Shown piece by piece: positions 44,862-55,450 of a stretch of DNA of 64,000 bases. Every line of letters begins with the position of its first letter. The stretch's first letter is position 1. Both the position numbers and the translations under genes were made by a program. Origin of the DNA: Terriglobia bacterium (GTDB lineage Bacteria > Acidobacteriota > Terriglobia > Terriglobales > Acidobacteriaceae); assembly GCA_020073465.1 (NCBI GenBank), contig JAIQFC010000003.1:62001-126000 (forward strand), in the 5' to 3' direction. The notes below the pieces were generated by a model, which worked only from the letters and a program-made list of their open reading frames with translations, had not been told where the DNA came from and made no database searches.

Positions 44862-47546
44862 CTACACCGACCGCGATGCCGTGAGCTGCTCACGTTCCCG
44901 AGAATCAGGCTCAGGGCGAGACGGAGCGAAAGTCACGACCACAGCCTTCGACGTCGGAGTATTGCTTTTCAAGGCAACGCTCCCGATCGGCACCAGCACA
45001 TTCGCCTCCGGGAAGTAGGTTGCCACGCAGCGGCGGGGAATGTCGTAGGGCACGGCGAGAAATTGAGCAGCAGTCCGCAGCTCTTCTTCTCCTTCACCAT
45101 TCCGGAAGTGACTCGTTACATCCAGGCGATCACCCTGCTTCCAGCCCCATTCCCGCATGTCATCCGGATTCATGAGCACAACCCGCCGGCCGTGGAAGAT
45201 TCCCCGGTACCGATCGTCAAGGCCGTAGATAGTCGTGTTGTACTGGTCGTGAGTGCGCAAAGTGGTCATTAGAAATTGACCCGGACCAAGATGAACCGGC
45301 TCCAATGTCGAAACCGTGAAGTGCGCTCTACCGGTCAGCGTCTTATACACATCGTCCCGCGCCGCATTCGGCAAATAGAAACCACCCTTGCTTCGAACCT
45401 TGCGATTCATGTCGTTGCAACCCGGCACAACCTTCGATATCAGATCACGAATGCGATCGTAGTTCTCGACAAGATGCAGCCAGTTCAATTTCGATCGGGC
45501 TCCCAAGGTTGCCCCGGCAAGCCGCGCCACAATCTCCGGTTCACTCAGCAACTGCTCGGATGGCGGTTCCAAGCTTCCCCGTGAGGTGTGCACGATACCC
45601 ATGGAGTTCTCAACACTCACGAACTGAGGCCCGGTAGCCTGTGAATCCCGGTCGGTGCGGGCGAGGCAAGGCAGGATCAATGCTTGTCGACCCGTAATCA
45701 CGTGCGCCCGATTCAACTTGGTCGAAACGTGGACTGTCAGGCTGCACCGAGACAGAGCTTCCGCGGTGAATTCGGTATCGGGCGTCGCGGAAAGAAAATT
45801 TCCACCCATGGCGAAGAACACCCTGGCTTTTCCACAATGCATGGCTTTAATTGCGTCCACGACGTCCCACCCATGCTTGCGTGGCGGTTCAAACCCGAAC
45901 GTGTCCCGGAGCTTGTCGAGGAAAGCGTCCGGCATCTTCTCCGAGATCCCCATTGTGCGGTCGCCTTGGACATTGGAATGCCCGCGCACCGGGCAAACGC
46001 CCGCTCCGGGCCTCCCCAGGTGCCCTCCCAGCAGCATGAGGTTCACGATTTCCTGGACGGTCGCGACTGCATGCCGCTGCTGGGTCAACCCCATGGCCCA
46101 GCAAGCGATCATTGCTTTCGAGCACATGACGACTTCGGCAATCTCGCGAATCTGGGCGCGCGAGATCCCACTCTGCTCGACGATCTCCTCCCACGACACG
46201 GCCGAGATGGCGCGGCAAAACTCCTCAAACCCATGCGTCTTCGCGTCGATGAAGGCTCGGTTGATTGCTTGTCCGGGCCGGAGCGCGTCCGTTTCCAGAA
46301 TTTGCTTGCACAATCCCTTGAGAAAGGCGAGGTCACCGCTCAGACGAACCTGCACGAAGTGCTTGGCGATCTTCGTACCGGGACCGAAGAGTTGCAGGAC
46401 GTCTTTGGGATGCTTGAAGCGGGTCAATCCTACTTCCGCCAAAGGATTGACACTGACAATCGTCGCCCCGCGCCGCGCAGCTTTCTGCAGGGTGGCCAGC
46501 ATCCGTGGATGGTTGGTGCCCGGATTCTGCCCAATAATAAGGATGGTATCGGCCAGGTCGAAGTCTTCCAGTCTGACCGTGCCTTTGCCGACGCCAATGA
46601 CCTCCTTAAGCGCGGTACCCGAAGATTCATGGCACAGGTTGGAGCAGTCAGGGAGATTATTCGTGCCGAACTGACGCACGAAAAGCTGATAAAGAAACGC
46701 AGCCTCATTGCTGGTACGGCCGGAGGTGTAGAAGATGACCTGGTCGGGATGATCGAGCCCGTTGAGTTCGTGCGCGATCATGCTGAACGCGTCGTTCCAG
46801 GAGATCTCCTCGTAGTGCTCGCTCCCGGCGCGCAAGACCATGGGATACGTCAATCGTCCCTGATGACCGAGCCAATAGTCCGACTGCTGCGACAGCTGGG
46901 CAACACTCCAGTTGCGGAAAAACTCAGGGCCGACCCTCTTCGAAGTAGCCTCTTCGGCGATCGCCTTGACACCGTTCTCACAGTACTCGTTCAGCGAACG
47001 CTGCTCGTCTGGATCGGGCCAGGCGCATCCTGGGCAATCCGTGCCGTCAAATTGGTTGAGACGATAGAGCGCGGCGACTCCTCGAGCGAGTCCTGGTTCT
47101 TTCAGCGTGACTTCCGCTGCCTTCAGAACCGACTTCAACCCGGCCGCAACCCTCGCAGGCTTGTCGACAGAAATCGAATCAGTATCAAGCGGCGGCTGCG
47201 CTTGGGGACTCCCAGGGCCACGGCGGTCGTGGCTATTTAGGCTAGAAGAGATCTTCAAGTCCCCAGTCTCATTCCCACCGCTTTTGGGAGCGGCCAAAGG
47301 CGTCTTCACGGAACATAAGTTTACGACAAACTCTGGGCGCTGCAGAGTCCTAAGCCGTGGTCCCCTTGTTACTAAAGCCCAATTTTGGCCGACCCATGGT
47401 GGACTCTCGTATCCGTAACAACAGGGTTCACGGTAGCCGCTCGACGGGACCTGAATGCAGACGCTAACCAGTTGTTTGGGGGTCCGGCTACTCAGTAGGC
47501 TGGGTTCGTGGCAGCACGACTCTTGCCCGGCAGCCTCTCTTGTCAC
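44862..47546 (-). CDS. FdhF/YdeP-family molybdopterin oxidoreductase (true start probably downstream of 47546)
   Basis: NQFDGTDCPGCAWPDP, GQNPGTNHPRMLATLQKAARRGATIVSVNPLAEVGL. Confidence 0.85.
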   Translation of the reverse strand: MTREAAGQESCCHEPSLLSSRTPKQLVSVCIQVPSSGYREPCCYGYESPPWVGQNWALVTRGPRLRTLQRPEFVVNLCSVKTPLAAPKSGGNETGDLKISSSLNSHDRRGPGSPQAQPPLDTDSISVDKPARVAAGLKSVLKAAEVTLKEPGLARGVAALYRLNQFDGTDCPGCAWPDPDEQRSLNEYCENGVKAIAEEATSKRVGPEFFRNWSVAQLSQQSDYWLGHQGRLTYPMVLRAGSEHYEEISWNDAFSMIAHELNGLDHPDQVIFYTSGRTSNEAAFLYQLFVRQFGTNNLPDCSNLCHESSGTALKEVIGVGKGTVRLEDFDLADTILIIGQNPGTNHPRMLATLQKAARRGATIVSVNPLAEVGLTRFKHPKDVLQLFGPGTKIAKHFVQVRLSGDLAFLKGLCKQILETDALRPGQAINRAFIDAKTHGFEEFCRAISAVSWEEIVEQSGISRAQIREIAEVVMCSKAMIACWAMGLTQQRHAVATVQEIVNLMLLGGHLGRPGAGVCPVRGHSNVQGDRTMGISEKMPDAFLDKLRDTFGFEPPRKHGWDVVDAIKAMHCGKARVFFAMGGNFLSATPDTEFTAEALSRCSLTVHVSTKLNRAHVITGRQALILPCLARTDRDSQATGPQFVSVENSMGIVHTSRGSLEPPSEQLLSEPEIVARLAGATLGARSKLNWLHLVENYDRIRDLISKVVPGCNDMNRKVRSKGGFYLPNAARDDVYKTLTGRAHFTVSTLEPVHLGPGQFLMTTLRTHDQYNTTIYGLDDRYRGIFHGRRVVLMNPDDMREWGWKQGDRLDVTSHFRNGEGEEELRTAAQFLAVPYDIPRRCVATYFPEANVLVPIGSVALKSNTPTSKAVVVTFAPSRPEPDSREREQLTASRSV

Positions 47547-48927
47547 TCGCGTTCAGGAGCTCGATGGAGCCGCCGTGGGCCTCGGCGATCTGCCGGGAGA
47601 GAACCAGGCCAATGCCACTTCCCGCGGGCTTGGTGGTGTAGAAAGGAACAAACGCATTACTGGGATTAAGGAATCCGGGCCCGTTGTCGTCGATGGTGAG
47701 AACCAGCTCCTTCTCGGTGAGGTCCCAATGCATCGTGACCTGAGGGTCCAAACGCGGAGAGGGCGCGTTCGCAGCCTCCTGCGCTCCGTTTGGCGGGTGC
47801 CGTGGTTCCAGGGCCGCCTCAACTGCGTTTCGCACCAGGTTAATGAGCATCTGCTCGCACTGATCCGGATCAAGCATCAACTGCACATCAGGGCCGGGAA
47901 CCACCTGCACTCGCAGTCTGGTCTCGAGTCCAGCAACTCGTTCGACAACGGGGGGCAGCGCAGTCTTCCTGAAAACGGGTGGGGGCATCTGGGCGAGTTG
48001 ACGGTACGCCTGCAAGAAACGGTTAAGGGAATCGGCGCGCGTTCCAATAATGGCCAGCCCGCGTTGAAAATCCTGCCGCACCTCCGCATCGAGTACCGTC
48101 TGGGAAACCTGTGCATTCAGACTGCCGGCAATCGATTTGATGGGCGTGAGCGAATTATTGAGTTCGTGGCCGAGCACGCGGATCAGGCGCTGCCAGGCGC
48201 CGCGTTCTTCTTCGCGCAGAGCGCGACTCACGTCCGACAGAACGACCAGAGTGTGCGGCACGCCCTTTTGCCGGAATGAACTCCGGCGCACCAGCCAGCG
48301 CGCGTTCGGTCCCTGGAAGTGCAGCGGCACCAGGGTGCCGCTCTCCACCGACAAGCAGCTGTCCAGCCCGATCTCTTTCGCGGTTCGCCCCAGCAGCCTC
48401 ACGGAGGGCTGCTGCAGCAGCCGCTCTCCGGCTGAGTTCACCAGCCGGAGAGTCTGATCCGGGTCAAAGGTGAACAACGGCACTTCGATCTCTTCGACCA
48501 CGCGACGCAGCAGGGCCGTCGCTTCGATGGCTCGAATACGCTGCTCGGCAAGCAGGTCGGCCAGGGCATTTACCTCAAGCGACAACTCGCCTAGCGCATC
48601 ATCCGTGGCTGCGCCGCGGGCGCGAAAGGAGTAATCCTCTTCCCGCAGGGCGGCAATCACATTGGCCAGAGTCTGCAATGGACGCGTGGTCTGCTCCTGT
48701 AACGCCATTGCCAGCAGCCACCAGACGAACAATTCGACGAACGTCAGCGCGATCCTGGACTCGAGAGACCAATGCTGCAGCCAGATGAATATGCCGCTGA
48801 ACAGCATGCCAGGCAGGGCGACAAATAGAGAGAAGAGGCTGATCCGCCGTTCATACAGGAGGCGAACCCGCTTGCGTGGAGGTTTCCGGAATGTGGGATT
48901 CAGGTTCCCCAGCGGGCTAGAGCCCAT
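47488..48927 (-). CDS. NtrY-like membrane histidine kinase
   Basis: TM segments, HAMP/PAS, VLGHELNNSLTPIKSIAGSL, DNGPGFLN and GSGIGLVLSRQIAEAHGG. Confidence 0.9.
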   Translation of the reverse strand: MGSSPLGNLNPTFRKPPRKRVRLLYERRISLFSLFVALPGMLFSGIFIWLQHWSLESRIALTFVELFVWWLLAMALQEQTTRPLQTLANVIAALREEDYSFRARGAATDDALGELSLEVNALADLLAEQRIRAIEATALLRRVVEEIEVPLFTFDPDQTLRLVNSAGERLLQQPSVRLLGRTAKEIGLDSCLSVESGTLVPLHFQGPNARWLVRRSSFRQKGVPHTLVVLSDVSRALREEERGAWQRLIRVLGHELNNSLTPIKSIAGSLNAQVSQTVLDAEVRQDFQRGLAIIGTRADSLNRFLQAYRQLAQMPPPVFRKTALPPVVERVAGLETRLRVQVVPGPDVQLMLDPDQCEQMLINLVRNAVEAALEPRHPPNGAQEAANAPSPRLDPQVTMHWDLTEKELVLTIDDNGPGFLNPSNAFVPFYTTKPAGSGIGLVLSRQIAEAHGGSIELLNASDKRGCRARVVLPRTQPTE

Positions 48928-50329
48928 ACTTTTCCATCCGCCGATAAAGAGCTCCGCGACTGAGCCCCAACACCTCGGCGGCCTGGCTTATATTACCCTG
49001 AGAACGCTGCAGCGCTTTGCGGATCAAAATGGCTTCCACGGACTCAAGGCTGAGTTCCTCCAGGTTCTGGCCCTGCTGGCGGAGTGAGTCCAATCCCAAG
49101 TCGGCGCGCTGGACCTCAGTCCCACGGCACATCAAGACCGCACGCTCCAGGGTATGCTCCAGTTCGCGGACATTCCCCGGCCAGGAGTATTGCATGAGCA
49201 GCTGCAAAGCGGCAGCCTCGAATCCCTGGACTGGCCGCCGGTAACGCGACGAGTAGCGCGAGAGAAAGTGTACCGCCAAGGCAGGGATATCTTCGCGGCG
49301 TTCTCGCAATGCGGGCACGTGGATCTCAACCGTGTTCAGACGGAACAGCAAGTCTTCGCGAAACTGTCCGGAAGCACAGGCGGCTCGAAGGTCGGTGTTG
49401 GTGGCAGAAATGACGCGCACGTCGATACGGCGGGGACGCGACGATCCAACCCGCTCAACTTCACCCGCCTCGAGCACGCGTAACAGCTTTGCCTGCTGAT
49501 GCAACGGCACGTTGCCGATCTCGTCCAGGAAGATGGTTCCGCCGTCGGCCAGCTCGAAGCGGCCGATGCGATCGGAACGCGCATCGGTGAACGCGCCTTT
49601 CACGTGCCCGAAAAGTTCACTTTCAAATAGTCCTTCCGGGACAGCGCCGGTGTTTACGGCGATCATGGGACGAGACGCCCGGGCAGACAGCGCGTGAAGC
49701 GTCTGCGCGACCACTTCCTTGCCAGTGCCATGCTCGCCCGTGATGAGAACATTCGCATCCGAGGGGCCGACACGAGTAATGGCATCAAGTACCGGCTGCA
49801 TCGCGGATGCGGTCGCAATGAACTGAGGCCGGCCTTCAGTCTGCAGCAGTCGATTCTGGGCCGCCAGGCGCTCCGCCTGGCGGAGGGCGCGATGAAGTTC
49901 GACCTGCGTTCTCAGGATCGCGAGCAGCCGCTCGTTTTCCCAGGGCTTCTGAATGAAGTCCCGCGCTCCGCGGCGCATGGCTTCCACCGCCAGATCAATG
50001 TTGGCCCAGGCCGTCATCACGATGACAGGAGTCGTACTGTCCTGGGCAACGATCTCAGACAGAAGGTCGAGGCCTTCCCGGCCAGACGTAGTGTCCCGCG
50101 TGTAGTTCAGGTCAATCAGGAGGGAATCGTAGGAGCCGGTGGCCAGAGCGTCGCGAACCAACGCCGGAGACTTCGCGGTCTCTACCTCGTATCCCTGCGG
50201 ACGCAGGAGCAGTTCGATCGCCTCGAGGACATGCTGCTGGTCGTCAGCAGCCAAAATGCGGGGACGGTCGTGGTTGCGCTTCGGCGTTGTGACGGCGGGA
50301 AGCTCTTCCGGCTTGGCAACGGGCTGCAT
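48917..50329 (-). CDS. NtrC-family sigma54 response regulator, GAFTDA variant
   Basis: REC plus AAA+ (GHVKGAFTDARSDRIGRFELADGGTIFLDEIG) plus Fis-type HTH. Confidence 0.92.
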   Translation of the reverse strand: MQPVAKPEELPAVTTPKRNHDRPRILAADDQQHVLEAIELLLRPQGYEVETAKSPALVRDALATGSYDSLLIDLNYTRDTTSGREGLDLLSEIVAQDSTTPVIVMTAWANIDLAVEAMRRGARDFIQKPWENERLLAILRTQVELHRALRQAERLAAQNRLLQTEGRPQFIATASAMQPVLDAITRVGPSDANVLITGEHGTGKEVVAQTLHALSARASRPMIAVNTGAVPEGLFESELFGHVKGAFTDARSDRIGRFELADGGTIFLDEIGNVPLHQQAKLLRVLEAGEVERVGSSRPRRIDVRVISATNTDLRAACASGQFREDLLFRLNTVEIHVPALRERREDIPALAVHFLSRYSSRYRRPVQGFEAAALQLLMQYSWPGNVRELEHTLERAVLMCRGTEVQRADLGLDSLRQQGQNLEELSLESVEAILIRKALQRSQGNISQAAEVLGLSRGALYRRMEKYGL

Positions 50330-50335
50330 ACTCAA

Positions 50336-52285
50336 TTATGGACTCACAGTGCTGATTGTACCGTTCACTGCGTCCTGGACCTGGATGCCATTATGTTCCA
50401 AAGTCGTCCCGGTAGCGCGATCCAGTTCGACTTTAGCTTTCTCATGGATAGTCATCGCGCTGAGGAGATCCAACTCAGCCAGAGAAAGATCGCGCTGGGC
50501 AGTGAGGGTCTGATAACTCGATCCCGCCCCCAATTCCTGTTCCTTACGTGTGATCTCGAACGTGCGCTGCGCCAGGTCCCGTGCCTTGCGGGCGGCCTCC
50601 ACTCTCGCACCGGTTTGTTCGAGTGCGTATTGCGCATTACGCACTTCGATGCGGACTTGCTTCTTCAGTTGCTCCCTGCGCAGTTCGGCCTGGCGATACT
50701 CAAGCTCGGAACGATATTGATCGGCCTTGGCGACACGATTCCGGATGGGGATGTTCAGGTTTAGGCCAATAAAGTAATCAGGGGAAGAATTGTTGAAAGT
50801 GTTTCCCAACGCTCCCGCGAAATCGACGGGCACGTTTGAAGTGCAGTTCTGACAGAGCGGATTCAGTGGACCCGCGAGCCCTGAGCCTCCGTAGAATCCT
50901 ACCAGCGAGAGTGATGGCAGCAAGGCATTGCGCGCCGCTTTACGGCTGATCTGGCGGTTCACCAGATCCACATCGGACTCGGCCAGTTCCGGACGATGGA
51001 GCAGGGCTTGGGCAATCAAATCCTGAATCGGGGAAGTGGTCTGGGTTTGTTCCGATTGCATGCGGTCTGTCGGAATGACCGGCATTGCTTCCAGAACCGG
51101 ATCGGACAAGTTCTTGGTGACTGCATTTTTCATCAGAGTTTCTTGCAGTTGGAGACTCGTGCGCGCGACTGTCAAGTCCTGGTCGCGCTTTGAAACTTCG
51201 GCTTCGGCGCGCATCACGTCCATCTCGGGAATGCTCTCCAGCTGCAACTGTTTCCTGGCATTCTCGAGGGTCTGTCGAGCGAATGAGGTAGCCTGCTCGT
51301 TGACCTGTGTCTGCTCGTAGGCGCTGACCAGATCCCAATAGATGTTTTCGATCTGGGTGACCGTGGCGATGACCTGGTCTTTGAAGGCGATGTCGGAAAT
51401 CTTCTTGTTGTTGCGCGCGATGCGCAGATAACGCAGATTAGGCCCGAAGCCGAATCCCGCCAGCAATTCCTGCTGAATCGAAAAACGAAACATCGAGCTT
51501 GTGGCCGGAGACAGGAAAAGAAACGGGCTGTTCGTCGACTGGCGGTTGTTGTTGAACTGGAAAGAGATGCTGGTGCCCGTCGGAAACGCTTGCACGTACC
51601 CAAATGTAGCCTGGCCGATATTCAACTGGAGCGAAGGCACACCGTAAATCTGCAGGTTGGCGAGTGGAGTGGTTTGGTGTTCAGCTCCGACGGAAGCGGT
51701 GATTGCCGGATCATACGACGACACGGCAGTCCCGGTTCCGAGGGTGGACTGAACCAATCCTGAAGCGCCTGCACCTGCGCCGCCGGCGCCGCTCGATGTC
51801 CCGCCGGCGCCCGCCCCCGGAGCCCCCGTGCCAAAGCCTCCTACGCCCCCACCCGGAGTTCCCTGGACAACTCCGGTGTTCACGCCGCGGAAGAATCCGC
51901 CAGCCTGGGTGCGCAGGATGTCGGTGTCGGCAATGGGAAGGTTGTAGCGAGCAATGGCCAAGTCGAGATTATTCTCCAGAGCAAGGTCGATCGCATCTTT
52001 CAGTGAGAGATAGAGCTTGCCGTCGCGGATGAGTTGCGCAATTCGAGTCGAGTTCGCAAGTTCGGGCTCCGGAACCGAATCGGGCGAGTAGGCCTTGATC
52101 GGGTTGTGAGATTTTGGCATCTCGAACCGAAGAGGAGAAGCGCTCTGCGGCGACGTGGTTGAGCCCTTCGTCTGGGACGGCGACGAAGGTGCTGCATCCT
52201 GCGCCCACAGGCTGCTGGCCAACATCCCGTACACACACATGATGGCAATTCCCCGTTGCAAGAAAGCCGGACCCTGGAACCTCAC
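50336..52285 (-). CDS. TolC-family outer membrane efflux protein
   Basis: TolC-like helical repeats (NARKQLQLESIPEMDVMRAEAEVSKRDQDLTVAR...RAEL-type); signal-like N-terminus. Confidence 0.9.
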   Translation of the reverse strand: MRFQGPAFLQRGIAIMCVYGMLASSLWAQDAAPSSPSQTKGSTTSPQSASPLRFEMPKSHNPIKAYSPDSVPEPELANSTRIAQLIRDGKLYLSLKDAIDLALENNLDLAIARYNLPIADTDILRTQAGGFFRGVNTGVVQGTPGGGVGGFGTGAPGAGAGGTSSGAGGAGAGASGLVQSTLGTGTAVSSYDPAITASVGAEHQTTPLANLQIYGVPSLQLNIGQATFGYVQAFPTGTSISFQFNNNRQSTNSPFLFLSPATSSMFRFSIQQELLAGFGFGPNLRYLRIARNNKKISDIAFKDQVIATVTQIENIYWDLVSAYEQTQVNEQATSFARQTLENARKQLQLESIPEMDVMRAEAEVSKRDQDLTVARTSLQLQETLMKNAVTKNLSDPVLEAMPVIPTDRMQSEQTQTTSPIQDLIAQALLHRPELAESDVDLVNRQISRKAARNALLPSLSLVGFYGGSGLAGPLNPLCQNCTSNVPVDFAGALGNTFNNSSPDYFIGLNLNIPIRNRVAKADQYRSELEYRQAELRREQLKKQVRIEVRNAQYALEQTGARVEAARKARDLAQRTFEITRKEQELGAGSSYQTLTAQRDLSLAELDLLSAMTIHEKAKVELDRATGTTLEHNGIQVQDAVNGTISTVSP

Positions 52286-52992
52286 GATGCGCTAACCTCC
52301 GTCGGCTGAGTAAGTGCCGGATTGGCGGTGTCGCCCACCAGCCATCCGTCCCGCAGTTGAATGGTGCGGCTTCCGTAAGCCGCGTTCGCTTCCGAGTGTG
52401 TGACTTGCACGATGGTTGTGCCTTGCTGGTTCAGATCACGGAAGAGTTCCATGATCTCCTTGGCCTGTCCGGAATGCAGATTGCCGGTTGGTTCATCGGC
52501 GAGCAGAAGCGGCGGCTTATGAATGACGGCGCGTGCGATTCCCACCAGTTGCTGCTGGCCACCGGAAAGCTGGCTGGGATACAGCCCCTTCTTGGCCACG
52601 ATCTGAAAGCGGTCCAGAGCATCGGCGACCAGGCTCTGCCGCTGGTGACGTGGGATGTCCTTATACGAAAGCGGGAGATCGATGTTTTCCTCGACCGTGA
52701 GATCGTCGAGCAGGTGGTAGCTCTGGAAGACCATACCGATATTCCGCTTGGCCAGTTCACTTCGTTGCTTGCGCTTCAGGTCGTGGACGGTTTGCTCGCG
52801 GAACCAGTACTCGCCCTTCCATTGGTCGTCGAGCAGGGCCAGCACGTTCAGAAGAGAAGATTTTCCCGCTCCGGAGGGCCCCATCACGGTGATGAATTCC
52901 CCCTGCTGAATGTCGAGGTTTACGCGGCGCAACACCCAGGTGAATCCGGCGCCGGTCTTGTAGTTGCGTTCGATGTTTTTCAGTTGGATCAT
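52282..52992 (-). CDS. MacB/LolD-type ABC transporter ATPase
   Basis: VMGPSGAGKSSLLNVL, LSGGQQQLVGIARAVIHKPPLLLADEPTGNLHS. Confidence 0.95.
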   Translation of the reverse strand: MIQLKNIERNYKTGAGFTWVLRRVNLDIQQGEFITVMGPSGAGKSSLLNVLALLDDQWKGEYWFREQTVHDLKRKQRSELAKRNIGMVFQSYHLLDDLTVEENIDLPLSYKDIPRHQRQSLVADALDRFQIVAKKGLYPSQLSGGQQQLVGIARAVIHKPPLLLADEPTGNLHSGQAKEIMELFRDLNQQGTTIVQVTHSEANAAYGSRTIQLRDGWLVGDTANPALTQPTEVSAS

Positions 52993-53020
52993 AGAGTTGT
53001 CGATTCAATCTCCAAAGCTT

Positions 53021-55441
53021 CTAGAGGTAACGCAGGGCCACCATGGGATCGACCTTCGCCGCGCGCCGCGCGGGGATATAGCTCGCGGCCACTCCAACCA
53101 GCACGAACAGTATTGGAATACCAACAAAGGTGACCGGGTCGGTGGCACTGACCTGGAATAGCAAGTCTTTCAACACGCGAGTCAGGGCGAATGCACCGCA
53201 GATCCCAAGTGAGACGCCGGCCAGCGCAAGGCCGACGACCTGCCCTGCCACTAGCACAAGAATGTCGCTTCTTTGCGCGCCCAAGGCCCGACGAATTCCT
53301 ATTTCCTTCGTCCGTTGTACGACTGAATAGGAGATGACACCGTAAAGTCCAACTACGGAGAGGAGTGCAGCGGCCCCGGCAAACATTCCCAGCAGCGTCA
53401 TCATGAGTCGAAGCTGCCCCTCGGAGGCTTCCACTAATTCGTCCATGGAAGCGACCGCCGAAACTGGCTGGTCGCGATCAATCGCCAGTACCTGGCCGCG
53501 AACCGCGTTGGCAAACGACAGCGGATTGCCGTCCGTTCGCACGGCCAGCATTGCAGACAGGGGGGGCCTTTGGGAGCAGGGAAAGTACACTTCCGGCTTC
53601 GGATTATCGTCTCTGCCCGATTGACGCACGTTCGGCGCTATACCGACGATCTCTATCGATTGAGGATCAGTACCGACAAGGACGTGCTGCCCGATGGGGC
53701 CGGGCCCCTCCGGGTACTGCGGCCAAAACAGCCGCACCAGGTTTTCATTGACGATCGCAACCGGAACGGACTGCGCGTTATCGTGCGCGGTGAACTCCCT
53801 GCCTCGCTTCAGCCCGATAGCCAGCGTGCGGAAATATCCTGGCGAGATGTTCTGGAGCATCCCGATGGCCCGCTCGTTCAGCTTTACGGGCGGTGTCCCC
53901 GCCAACTGCACAGGAGATCCTACCCAGGCATCGGTCATCGGAAGGTTCAGCGTGACCGCCGCGCTACGGACGCCGGGCAACGACTCTGCGTGCTCTACCA
54001 GTTCCTCATAAAACATTGCCTTCTTCTTGTCCGTGTCATAGCGCGTGGGAGACAAGGCAATGTTCATGGTCAGAAGGTGGGAGGTCTGGAATCCTGGATC
54101 GACCCGGTACACACGAGCCAGGCTCTCGATCAGGAGTGTGGCGCCAATCAGAAGGACGATCGAAAGTGCGACCTGCCCGACCACCAACGGCCCTCGCGGG
54201 CCAAAACGCAGCCGTGGTGTTGAGCCAGCCGCCTCTCCGCTTCCCCTCAGCGCGGCGGCGAGATCCGGTCTGGAGGCAACCAGCGAAGGAACCAGCCCGA
54301 ACAGGACGCCCGTGACGAGCGAGAGCGCCACGGCGAATCCGAGGACCATGCCGTCCATCTGGATTTCTCCAGCCCGCGGCAAATCGACGAAAGTCATCCT
54401 TCTTATGGCGCTCAAACTCCATGCAGCCAGCCCTATGCCCAACCCGCCGCCGACCGTGGCCAGCAAGACGCTCTCGGCGAGTAGCTGCGAGATAATCCGT
54501 CCGCGCCCGGCCCCAATCGCCGCGCGCACAGCAAACTCTCGGGAACGGGAAGTCGCGCGCGCCAGCAGCAGGCTGGCCAGGTTTGCGCACACAATCAGCA
54601 GCACAAACCCGACGGCGCCGAACAACATCCACAATTCTGAACGCACGTCAGAAACCAGCTGGTCTTTGAAGGGCCGCACAGCTTCGGGTGAGTCTGGCTT
54701 GGCGTCCAGCATGCCCGGATGAGCGGCGGCGTATTGACGATTCAGCACGGCCAGCTCGGCCGTTGCTTGGTGAAGCTGCAGACCGGGTTTCAATCGGCCA
54801 AACACGCTCAAGATTGGACTGAGAGGCCTGCCTTGAGGTGGGACCGCCGACCACTCCGACGGCCTCGTGACCCACACTTCCGACCCTGCCAGCGGGAATT
54901 GGAATCCCGCCGGCAGCACGCCAACGATTCCGTATGGCATCCCTGCCAGCGTTACCGTCTTGCCGACGATTGAACGATCTGCGCCGAACCGGCGCTGCCA
55001 CAATTCCGCACTGATCATCGCCACTGCCGGCGCCCCGGGCTTGTCTTCCTCCGGGAGGAAACTGCGTCCCAGCAATGGACTGACGGCTAGGATATGGAGA
55101 AAATTGGCTGACACGCGCGCGCCCTTCAACATTTCCGGCTCCGTTACACCGGAGAGCGTCATGTTCTCAAAGCCGACAGCGAAATCCCCAAGCTCCGTAT
55201 AGGACCGGCTGGCCGCCATCAACTCCTCGAACCGCACCGGCGTAGCCCCCTCGGTGACCAACACCACGCGGTCGGGTTCGCGGTATCCGAGCGGCTTGAG
55301 CAAGACTGCGTGGACGACGGAGAAGATCGCGGTATTGGCGCCGATGCCCAAGGTGAGCGTGAGCAAGGCAACCGTGGTGAATCCTGGGTTCTTGCGCAAC
55401 TGCCGCAGAGCGTAGCGAAGGTCTTGGATCAGTTTGTCCAT
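53021..55441 (-). CDS. ADOP-type MacB/FtsX permease 1
   Basis: [45 protein letters not shown]...[11 protein letters not shown]. Confidence 0.93.
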   Translation of the reverse strand: MDKLIQDLRYALRQLRKNPGFTTVALLTLTLGIGANTAIFSVVHAVLLKPLGYREPDRVVLVTEGATPVRFEELMAASRSYTELGDFAVGFENMTLSGVTEPEMLKGARVSANFLHILAVSPLLGRSFLPEEDKPGAPAVAMISAELWQRRFGADRSIVGKTVTLAGMPYGIVGVLPAGFQFPLAGSEVWVTRPSEWSAVPPQGRPLSPILSVFGRLKPGLQLHQATAELAVLNRQYAAAHPGMLDAKPDSPEAVRPFKDQLVSDVRSELWMLFGAVGFVLLIVCANLASLLLARATSRSREFAVRAAIGAGRGRIISQLLAESVLLATVGGGLGIGLAAWSLSAIRRMTFVDLPRAGEIQMDGMVLGFAVALSLVTGVLFGLVPSLVASRPDLAAALRGSGEAAGSTPRLRFGPRGPLVVGQVALSIVLLIGATLLIESLARVYRVDPGFQTSHLLTMNIALSPTRYDTDKKKAMFYEELVEHAESLPGVRSAAVTLNLPMTDAWVGSPVQLAGTPPVKLNERAIGMLQNISPGYFRTLAIGLKRGREFTAHDNAQSVPVAIVNENLVRLFWPQYPEGPGPIGQHVLVGTDPQSIEIVGIAPNVRQSGRDDNPKPEVYFPCSQRPPLSAMLAVRTDGNPLSFANAVRGQVLAIDRDQPVSAVASMDELVEASEGQLRLMMTLLGMFAGAAALLSVVGLYGVISYSVVQRTKEIGIRRALGAQRSDILVLVAGQVVGLALAGVSLGICGAFALTRVLKDLLFQVSATDPVTFVGIPILFVLVGVAASYIPARRAAKVDPMVALRYL

Positions 55442-55450
55442 ATTGTTCTC

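Noticed and set aside
44806-45018. 70-aa plus-strand ORF with a good SD
   Set aside because: Mostly antisense to the 3' end of the oxidoreductase gene and overlapping the zinc-ribbon ORF; no domain signal
45684-47240. 518-aa plus-strand ORF
   Set aside because: Antisense to the FdhF/YdeP-type gene; no domain signal
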